Shown here: one piece after another, positions 1 to 4,384 of the stretch
Numbering within the stretch: the first letter of the stretch is position 1
Layout of the letters: each line of letters opens with the position of its first letter
Source of the DNA: CAYSND01 sp964642235
GTDB lineage: Bacteria; Bacteroidota; Bacteroidia; Bacteroidales; UBA932
Length of the DNA stretch: 6,357 bases
Assembly: GCA_964642235.1 (NCBI GenBank)
Contig: CAZXOP010000114.1
Location: forward strand, 1-6,357
Direction of reading: 5' to 3'
Made by a program: the position numbers and the translations under genes
The notes under the pieces: model-generated
Told to the model about the DNA's origin: nothing
Databases searched by the model: none
The model's input: only the letters and a program-made list of their open reading frames with translations

Positions 1-72
1 ACAGACACCTGTAGCAGTGATTGGCTTGCACATGTCGTCACGTTTTTGACCATTTTCCAGAAAAACCGCTCC

Positions 73-130
73 ACATCTGCAGGCCAAACCCATCCAGAAG
101 CACCTGTAACCACGATCACCCTGCAGATGT
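73..130. repeat. 11-bp perfect inverted repeat, 36-bp spacer
   Basis: ACATCTGCAGG (73-83) is the exact reverse complement of CCTGCAGATGT (120-130). The right arm overlaps the word ATGTCGTCA (127-135), which also occurs directly at 32-40. No T-run follows either arm, so it does not look like a terminator. It could be a relic of a mobile element end or a protein-binding dyad. Its function is unknown. Confidence 0.5.
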
Positions 131-138
131 CGTCATCC

Positions 139-269
139 CATGTCAGCCTTTGCTTTCGCACCATCGTATAATGCACTTTTCATGCAAAAGCTAACATGCC
201 CAAAAACACAAAACCCCTTCCAATCACTTCTCAAGCAAGGTCAGTCAAAATACCGATGTCAGCTTTTGC
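139..269. repeat. Degenerate ATGTCAGC-TTTTGC repeat, three copies
   Basis: A 14-15-nt word recurs three times: plus orientation at 139-153 (CATGTCAGCCTTTGC) and 256-269 (ATGTCAGCTTTTGC), and inverted at 184-197 (GCAAAAGCTAACAT). The inverted copy and the one at 256-269 match at 13 of 14 positions and could form the arms of a 58-bp-loop inverted repeat. I recognise no known element here. It may be remains of an older repeat or a multi-site binding region. Confidence 0.4.
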
Positions 270-315
270 GATCAGATAGCCCTGTAGTGCCTCTTTTCCG
301 CAAAAACTCGCAGAC

Positions 316-333
316 CCTCAGACGCGTCTGAGG
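316..333. repeat. 18-bp perfect palindrome
   Basis: CCTCAGACGCGTCTGAGG is its own reverse complement over all 18 bases, with the centre between 324 and 325. The symmetry stops at once on both sides (C315 opposite A334). It has no spacer and no adjacent T-run, so it is a better candidate for a homodimeric DNA-binding site or an element boundary than for a terminator. It lies 23 bp before the first 97-bp element. Confidence 0.65.
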
Positions 334-356
334 ACTCACCATGTTCGGAATAGGGG

Positions 357-453
357 GAGGTGTAAGGCAAATGAAAATGATATGAAAAGCTATAATAGGC
401 TATATTACAGCTAGTTATATCGTTTTAGCGGGGAAGGGTTTGCATTACACCTC
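357..453. repeat. 97-bp palindromic MITE-like element, copy A
   Basis: This 97-bp unit begins GAGGTGTAAGGCAA and ends TTGCATTACACCTC. The ends are inverted copies of each other with one mismatch in 14. Inside, AAAATGATAT (left half) faces a right-half sequence whose complement reads AAAACGATAT, AGCTATAATA faces AGCTGTAATA, and the centre is ATAG-G-CTAT (395-403). The whole unit can therefore fold as a long, interrupted hairpin or cruciform. Copy B at 502-598 has the same length and orientation, with about 14 mismatches and no gaps by hand alignment. A non-autonomous MITE-like or REP-like element is the likeliest explanation. No transposase is in the window and no clear target-site duplication is visible. 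A tandem structured RNA is the alternative. Confidence 0.75.
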
Positions 454-501
454 AAGAGGAATAAGGATACTCCTGGATGGGATTTGTAAATTTAACACAC
501 C

Positions 502-598
502 GAGGTGTAAGGCAAGTGAAAATGATAAAAAAGACTATAATAGGCTATATGACAGCTAGTTATATCGTTTTAACGAGTGAGAGCGTGCCTTACACCTC
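502..598. repeat. 97-bp palindromic MITE-like element, copy B
   Basis: This is the second copy of the element at 357-453, in direct orientation after a 48-bp spacer. Its ends are GAGGTGTAAGGCAA and GTGCCTTACACCTC, inverted with one mismatch in 14; the mismatch is at a different place from that in copy A. The best conserved part is the central block of about 38 nt (CTATAATAGGCTATAT through TATATCGTTTTA), with a single difference from copy A. The right flank outside that core has diverged most. A short frame starting at GTG or ATG in the left half reads a hydrophobic peptide here, but in copy A the same frame has a stop after four codons, and most differences change amino acids, so I do not call a gene. 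Confidence 0.75.
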
Positions 599-631
599 CG
601 AGGGGAAAGGGAGAGGAATCACCGATAGAGT

Positions 632-651
632 GGGCTGGGAAGGGGGGAGGG
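632..651 (+). other. Potential G-quadruplex tract
   Basis: The plus strand reads GGG-CT-GGG-AA-GGGGGG-A-GGG, four G-runs of three or more separated by loops of 2, 2 and 1 bases. This meets the usual pattern for an intramolecular G-quadruplex with short loops. The surrounding 600-662 stretch is purine-rich on the same strand. Whether it folds, and whether anything transcribes it, cannot be seen here. Confidence 0.5.
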
Positions 652-742
652 TGCGAGGGAGGTATGAACCAGCCAATTTGGGAATAATACGATTAACACG
701 CTTGAACACAGTTAGTTAATGGTACTATTCAGTTTTTGCCAG

Positions 743-799
743 GGTCACACCTAAGGGGTAAAAGTGCGTTTTCACCCTATTTAGGGATGAGGTGTGACC
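743..799. repeat. Inverted repeat GGTCACACCT/AGGTGTGACC with inner hairpin
   Basis: The arms GGTCACACCT (743-752) and AGGTGTGACC (790-799) are perfectly complementary over 10 bp and enclose 37 bases. Inside, GGGGTAAAA (755-763) can pair with TTTTCACCCT (769-778) around a GTGCG loop with one bulged base. Alternatively, the CCCT at 775-778 can pair with AGGG at 783-786. The two inner folds share bases and exclude each other. The outer arms resemble the AGGTGTAA ends of the two 97-bp elements but point the other way, so this may be a related but distinct element. No T-run follows, so it is not a standard terminator. Confidence 0.55.
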
Positions 800-920
800 T
801 TAGGAGTTTAAGGATTTAGCCAACAAGTGCTTGTATTACAGAGCATTACAGACATGTGTGGATAAAACGGTGGGGCACACCTCCCCTGTGGCAAAGTACG
901 CCCCCCCTAAACCGGGCTTA

Positions 921-967
921 TTTAAATAAAAAATGACTAAAAACTTTTACAAGTCTTTAGTCATTTT
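921..967 (-). terminator. Intrinsic terminator of pnp
   Basis: Positions 930-941 pair perfectly with 956-967. After one mismatch (942/955), 943-946 pair with 951-954, leaving the tetraloop 947-950. That gives a stem of 16 pairs with one mismatch. Read on the minus strand it is followed at once by a T-rich tract (TTTTTATTTAAA). It starts about 21 bp after the pnp stop codon. The stem is AT-rich but long, and this is the expected place for transcription of rpsO-pnp to end. On the plus strand the hairpin is followed by only four T, so opposite-strand termination would be weaker. Confidence 0.88.
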
Positions 968-988
968 ATTGCTCTTTACCTGTGGGGG

Positions 989-3295
989 TTAGAAGCGAGG
1001 TCCACGATCGCCACCACGGTCTCCGCCATTGCGGTCACCGCCACGATCACCACGACCACTATGTCCGCCTCTGTCATTAAAACGACCTCCACGGTCACCA
1101 CCTCTCCTGTCACCGCCACGACCTCCACGGTCTCCGCGATCACCTTCTGGACGAGGCTTGCGTTCTCTCTCTACCCAACCTTCAGGTTTCTCCATTAAAG
1201 CACGTTTAGAGAGTCTCATTTTACCACTCTTAGGGTCCACCTCAAGAAGTTTAACATCGAGCATATCCCCTACATTCACTACATCCTCAACTTTCTCAAC
1301 TTTCTGATAATCTAACTCAGAGATATGAAGAAGTCCCTCTTTGCCCGGGAGAATCTCCACAAAAGCTCCGAAGTCAAGAATAGAAACAACTTTTCCATGA
1401 TATGTTGCACCCACTTCAGGAACAGCAGTAATCCCTTTGATACGAGCCAAAGCTGCCTCCATTGCATCGCGATCCTGTCCAAAGATATCGATAACACCTG
1501 TCTCATTAACCTCTGTAATCGTAATGGTAGTTCCTGTGGTCTTCTGTATCTCCTGGATAACTTTTCCACCTGTACCGATAACAGCACCGATAAATTCTCC
1601 GGGGATAACTATCTGAATAATACGAGGAACATGAGGTTTGTAATCTTCACGTGGTTCAGAAATGGTCTTCATCATTTCACCCATAATGTGCATACGTCCC
1701 TGACGAGCCTGCTCCAATGCCTGTTCAAGAACCTCATAGGAGAGTCCGTCAACTTTTATATCCATCTGAGTAGCAGTAATACCATCAGGTGTTCCTGTAA
1801 CTTTAAAGTCCATATCACCAAGGTGGTCTTCATCACCAAGGATGTCGGAAAGCACTGCATACTTTTTACTTGCAGAGTCTGAAATAAGCCCCATTGCTAT
1901 ACCTGAAACAGGTTTTTTAAGCTTAATCCCGGCATCCATAAGGGCGAGAGTTCCCGCACAAACTGTTGCCATAGAGGAAGAACCATTGGACTCAAGAATA
2001 TCGGAGACAACTCTTACTGCATAAGGATTTGCCTCTCCTGTAGGTACCATCGGTTTCAAGGCACGAAATGCCAAGTTTCCATGACCTATCTCCCTACGAC
2101 CTGTACCTCTCTGAGGTTTAGCTTCTCCGGTGGAGAAAGGAGGGAAGTTATAATGGAGAACGAACTGTTGGGTATCCTGAATAAGTACCTCATCCATCTC
2201 TTTCATATCCATCTTGGTACCAAGAGTTACTGTGGTAAGTGACTGAGTCTCTCCACGAGTAAATATAGCAGAACCGTGTGTTCCGGGGAGATAGTCTATC
2301 TCACTCCAGATAGGACGAATTTCATTGGTTTTCCTTCCGTCAAGACGAACACCCTCATCGAGAATCATCCTACGCATTGCCTCTTTCTCCACACTGTGGA
2401 AATAACGGGCAAGCATAATCTTCTTCTCTTCCTGCTCCTCTTCGGTAAATCTTTCAAGGAACTCCTTATAAAGTGCTTCGAAAGCATCTAAACGATCATG
2501 TTTAGCAGAACTTGACTTGGCTATTGCATAACATTTGTCATAGCAGAAATCATGAAGAGCTTTACGAATCTCCTCATCGTTAACCTCATGACAATACTCT
2601 CTCTTAACTGTTTTACCAACAGCTTCGGTGAGTTCTATCTGAGCACGACAATGTTTTTTAATCTCTTCGTGTGCAAATTTGATAGCATCAAGCATATCTT
2701 TCTCGCTAACCTCATGCATCTCCCCTTCCACCATCATGATGTTGTCAAGAGTAGCAGCTACGATAATATCCATATCTGCCTCTTTCAACTCGCTGAAAGT
2801 GGGATTAATAACGAACTCTCCGTTAATTCTCGCCACTCTAACTTCTGAAATAGGACCTCCGAAAGGGATATCACTTACTGCCAAAGCCGCTGAAGCTGCA
2901 AGCCCTGCAAGTGCATCAGGCATAGTCTCTTTGTCTGCGGAAATCAATAGAACGTTAACGAAAACTTCTGCATGGAAATCTTCGGGGAATAGAGGGCGAA
3001 GTGCCCTATCAATTAGGCGTGCAACTAAAATTTCATAATCAGAGGCACGACCTTCTCTTTTCATAAAACCGCCGGGATAACGCCCTGCGGCAGCAAACTT
3101 TTCTTTGTACTCAACAGAAAGGGGCATAAAGTCCACATCCTCTTTTGCCTCCTTTGCGCATGTTACAGTAGCAAGCAACATAGTGTCGCCCATTTTAACA
3201 ACCACGGAGCCATCAGCCTGTTTAGCCAATTTTCCGGTTTCGATCTCAATGATCCTTCCATCACCCAATGCGATGGTCTTCTTTACAATATTCAT
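989..3295 (-). CDS. pnp: Polyribonucleotide nucleotidyltransferase (PNPase)
   Basis: PNPase is a trimeric, phosphorolytic 3'-to-5' exoribonuclease that releases nucleoside diphosphates and acts in cytoplasmic mRNA decay and RNA quality control. The 768-residue protein shows the full domain order: first RNase PH fold (about 1-145, with FAAAGRYPGGFMKREGR), helical linker (about 230-310), second RNase PH fold (about 312-545), KH domain (about 555-618) and S1 domain (about 627-697, KVVSILDFGAFVEILPGKEG). The phosphate-binding SNGSSSMA lies at 436-443. By alignment with E. coli D486/D492/K494, the metal site is D490, D496 and K498 in GDEDHLGDMDFK. The KH loop is GTGG (574-577), where many homologues have a Lys or Pro second. 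Unusual is a low-complexity tail (about 714-768) of repeated GDRGG/RGG units. ATG at 3295 is the only sensible start; it follows an A-rich leader without Shine-Dalgarno. It lies 46 bp after rpsO and is probably cotranscribed with it. Confidence 0.97.
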   Translation of the reverse strand: MNIVKKTIALGDGRIIEIETGKLAKQADGSVVVKMGDTMLLATVTCAKEAKEDVDFMPLSVEYKEKFAAAGRYPGGFMKREGRASDYEILVARLIDRALRPLFPEDFHAEVFVNVLLISADKETMPDALAGLAASAALAVSDIPFGGPISEVRVARINGEFVINPTFSELKEADMDIIVAATLDNIMMVEGEMHEVSEKDMLDAIKFAHEEIKKHCRAQIELTEAVGKTVKREYCHEVNDEEIRKALHDFCYDKCYAIAKSSSAKHDRLDAFEALYKEFLERFTEEEQEEKKIMLARYFHSVEKEAMRRMILDEGVRLDGRKTNEIRPIWSEIDYLPGTHGSAIFTRGETQSLTTVTLGTKMDMKEMDEVLIQDTQQFVLHYNFPPFSTGEAKPQRGTGRREIGHGNLAFRALKPMVPTGEANPYAVRVVSDILESNGSSSMATVCAGTLALMDAGIKLKKPVSGIAMGLISDSASKKYAVLSDILGDEDHLGDMDFKVTGTPDGITATQMDIKVDGLSYEVLEQALEQARQGRMHIMGEMMKTISEPREDYKPHVPRIIQIVIPGEFIGAVIGTGGKVIQEIQKTTGTTITITEVNETGVIDIFGQDRDAMEAALARIKGITAVPEVGATYHGKVVSILDFGAFVEILPGKEGLLHISELDYQKVEKVEDVVNVGDMLDVKLLEVDPKSGKMRLSKRALMEKPEGWVERERKPRPEGDRGDRGGRGGDRRGGDRGGRFNDRGGHSGRGDRGGDRNGGDRGGDRGPRF

Positions 3296-3307
3296 ATTAT
3301 TTTTATC

Positions 3308-3336
3308 AAAAAGAGGCTGCCACCGTGACAGCCTCT
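3308..3336 (-). terminator. rpsO-pnp intercistronic hairpin / attenuator
   Basis: On the minus strand CAGAGGCTG begins a stem-loop: 3312-3319 pair perfectly with 3329-3336 (8 bp, mostly G/C), with possible extra pairs inside. It is followed directly by TTTTT (3312-3308). It starts about 5 bp after the rpsO stop, and its T-run ends 12 bp before the pnp ATG. It has the form of an intrinsic terminator, so it probably ends part of the rpsO transcripts and lets the rest continue into pnp. In E. coli the same gene pair has a terminator and a processed hairpin in this gap. A processing or mRNA-stabilising hairpin is the alternative. Confidence 0.7.
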
Positions 3337-3341
3337 GTATC

Positions 3342-3617
3342 TTATTTACGAAGGTTAAGTGCCTTCACTATTTGCCTGTATCTCTCAATGTCTGTGGCCT
3401 TTAAGTAATCCAACAGACGGCGCCTCTTTCCAACCATTCTAAGTAGAGACCTCTGGGTAACATGGTCTTTCTTATTTGCTTTAAGATGGTCAGTGAGGTG
3501 AGCGATACGGTAGGAAAATAGTGCAATCTGACTCTCCGGAGAGCCGGTGTCGCTATTAGACTTCCCGTATTGTCCGAAAATCTCTTGCTTCTGTTCTGCA
3601 GTGAGATATTCTGCCAT
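3342..3617 (-). CDS. rpsO: 30S ribosomal protein S15
   Basis: S15 is a primary 16S rRNA-binding protein that joins the central domain early and helps nucleate the platform of the small subunit. The 91-residue product is close to the usual 88-90. It shows the family hallmarks: DTGSPESQIALFSYRI (23-38), HLTDHLKANKKDH (40-52), and KRRRLLDYL (64-72) followed by RYRQIVKALNLRK at the C-terminus. I chose the ATG at 3617 (MAEYLTAEQ). A further 25 in-frame codons upstream to 3692 are also open, but they encode an unrelated stretch and overlap the promoter. The gene is first in the minus-strand unit and pnp follows. It has a roughly 40-nt leader from the predicted promoter. That leader can form small alternative hairpins (TCCC/GGGA or ATTTT/AAAAT), a possible autoregulatory site that I cannot demonstrate. 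Confidence 0.97.
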   Translation of the reverse strand: MAEYLTAEQKQEIFGQYGKSNSDTGSPESQIALFSYRIAHLTDHLKANKKDHVTQRSLLRMVGKRRRLLDYLKATDIERYRQIVKALNLRK

Positions 3618-3662
3618 GGTTATTAATGTGTTACTAAAAATTTTGTCCCAAAATCGGGAGTG

Positions 3663-3693
3663 CAAAGATAGGTAAATAAAAAGATTGTGCAAA
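3663..3693 (-). promoter_or_regulatory. rpsO promoter, Bacteroidota type
   Basis: On the minus strand TTTG (3693-3690) is followed by exactly 19 bases and then TATCTTTG (3670-3663). This matches the Bacteroidota primary sigma factor consensus (-33 TTTG, -7 TAnnTTTG) in both boxes and in spacing. The predicted transcription start falls near 3656-3658, giving an rpsO leader of about 40 nt. It also argues against an rpsO start upstream of 3617, because the longer frame would begin inside the promoter. Confidence 0.82.
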
Positions 3694-3699
3694 TATTTT

Positions 3700-3707
3700 T
3701 AACTTTG
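3700..3707 (+). promoter_or_regulatory. Candidate -7 box for the plus-strand gene pair
   Basis: TAACTTTG fits the Bacteroidota -7 consensus TAnnTTTG exactly. No TTTG sits 19-21 bases upstream, so the -33 part is missing or very weak. If used, transcription would start near 3712-3715, only some 6-9 nt before the ATG at 3721, or at the GTG at 3712, so the message would be almost leaderless. The box lies back to back with the rpsO -33 box (3690-3693), so the two promoters share about 50 bp. Confidence 0.5.
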
Positions 3708-3720
3708 TGCCGTGGAAAAA

Positions 3721-4350
3721 ATGATAGATCACCCCCTGCTTGGGGAAGTTAAACTGCTAAAAAGGAAGGGAAGTTCTTCGATAAGGCTCTCCGTGCACCC
3801 TAAACGCGGTATTTTAGTTACAATGCCTTGGTATTGTCCTTACTCCCGTGGGGAAAGTTTCCTCGAATCCAAAGTACAATGGGTTATTGATACTAAACTC
3901 AAGCAGATGCGCAAGCAAGAAAAAATCCTCAATAGTGGTAAGACAATACCCCCCATTAAGGAGAAAAAGGAACTTGAGGCACTCCGTGGTGCTGCCCGCA
4001 AAAAATTCATCCCCCGTCTCGAAGAACTTGCCCTGCAGCACGGTTTTGTGAAAGAACAATCCCTCTTTTCCACCCTCTTCGGAAGAGAGAGCGTTCACCC
4101 TTTATATGAAGGGGTTTCCATTAAAAACAACTCCTCGAACTGGGGAAGTTGCTCCGCAAAAAAGAACATTAACCTGAATATCAGACTCCTCTTCCTCCCG
4201 GAGCATCTGCAAGACTTCGTAATGCTGCACGAGCTCTGCCACCTGCGGCACCCTAACCATGGTCCGGCATTCCACAGATTACTTAACTCCCTCTGCAATG
4301 GACAGGAGAAGATCCTTTCGCGAGAGTTAAAAGAGTGGAGATTGATTTAA
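3721..4350 (+). CDS. YgjP-like (DUF45) predicted zinc metallopeptidase
   Basis: The product (209 residues from ATG 3721; 212 from the in-frame GTG at 3712) belongs to the YgjP-like/DUF45 family (COG1451), predicted zinc-dependent hydrolases whose substrates are largely unknown. Evidence is the C-terminal core: SNWGSCSAKKNINLNIRL, then LHELCHLRHPNHGPAFH. This contains the HExxH zinc motif (H173, E174, H177, numbered from the GTG) and a further His, H183, six residues on. The N-terminal part (IRLSVHPKRGILVTMP, then a basic helix near 50-70) fits the family's usual beta-rich start. The linker before the catalytic core is short and highly charged. No signal peptide is visible, so it should act in the cytoplasm. 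It is transcribed away from rpsO and is followed by the glycoside hydrolase gene after 34 bp, which suggests cotranscription but no obvious shared role. I prefer the ATG because ATG starts are the norm; the GTG cannot be excluded. Confidence 0.87.
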   Translation: MIDHPLLGEVKLLKRKGSSSIRLSVHPKRGILVTMPWYCPYSRGESFLESKVQWVIDTKLKQMRKQEKILNSGKTIPPIKEKKELEALRGAARKKFIPRLEELALQHGFVKEQSLFSTLFGRESVHPLYEGVSIKNNSSNWGSCSAKKNINLNIRLLFLPEHLQDFVMLHELCHLRHPNHGPAFHRLLNSLCNGQEKILSRELKEWRLI

Positions 4351-4384
4351 TATTTAATCATCGATAATATCATAATCATTGTTT

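Larger units (their letters stand above)
1..988. other. Gene-free, repeat-rich intergenic region
   Basis: I find no convincing coding region in these 988 bases. The short open frames present (for example 140-331 and 477-719, plus strand) match no family I recognise, and the second runs through one copy of a palindromic repeat. What the region does hold is dyad symmetry at several scales: an 11-bp perfect inverted repeat (73-83 with 120-130), a 14-bp near-perfect one (184-197 with 256-269), an 18-bp perfect palindrome (316-333), two 97-bp palindromic elements (357-453, 502-598), a G-rich tract (632-651), an inverted repeat with 10-bp arms (743-799), a short GGGG/CCCC hairpin (872-886), and the pnp terminator (921-967). 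The motif AGGTGTR or its complement recurs near 358, 447, 503, 590, 746, 790 and 876. I saw no tRNA or rRNA. Such a cluster fits an insertion or decay zone between genes; that reading is inference. Confidence 0.7.

Noticed and set aside
1..164. Minus-strand frame open from an ATG at 164 to the left window edge (about 54 codons)
   Set aside because: It matches no family I recognise, and an open run of this length is not rare by chance. It could be the start of a gene continuing leftwards, which only more sequence could show.
140..331. Plus-strand open frame of 63 codons
   Set aside because: No recognisable domain, and it runs through degenerate repeats and into the 18-bp palindrome. The length is within chance expectation.
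357..598. CRISPR-like repeat-spacer array
   Set aside because: Only two repeats of 97 bp with about 86% identity and one spacer. CRISPR repeats are shorter and nearly identical, and there are no cas genes in view.
477..719. Plus-strand open frame of 80 codons
   Set aside because: It spans repeat copy B and the G-rich tract. The equivalent frame in copy A is stopped after four codons, and the differences between copies are mostly amino-acid-changing.
900..917. C7 run with a possible GCCC/GGGC hairpin
   Set aside because: The stem is only four base pairs with a ten-base loop. It is explained as a local homopolymer run.
1325..1882. Long plus-strand open frame opposite pnp
   Set aside because: It is an antisense shadow of the strongly conserved pnp coding sequence, with no recognisable protein features. 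The same applies to the other plus-strand frames across 1029-3404.
3618..3692. N-terminal extension of rpsO by 25 codons
   Set aside because: S15 homology begins at MAEYLTAEQ (ATG 3617), and the extension overlaps both boxes of the predicted rpsO promoter.
4343..4360. Imperfect AT palindrome between the metallopeptidase and GH20 genes
   Set aside because: TGATTTAATATTTAATCA has a central mismatch, is pure low-complexity AT apart from its ends, and lacks a T-run, so it is neither a convincing terminator nor an operator.
4379..4384. TTG start two codons upstream of the GH20 ATG
   Set aside because: The ATG at 4385 gives a normal signal peptide start. The TTG adds only two residues and has no supporting signal.
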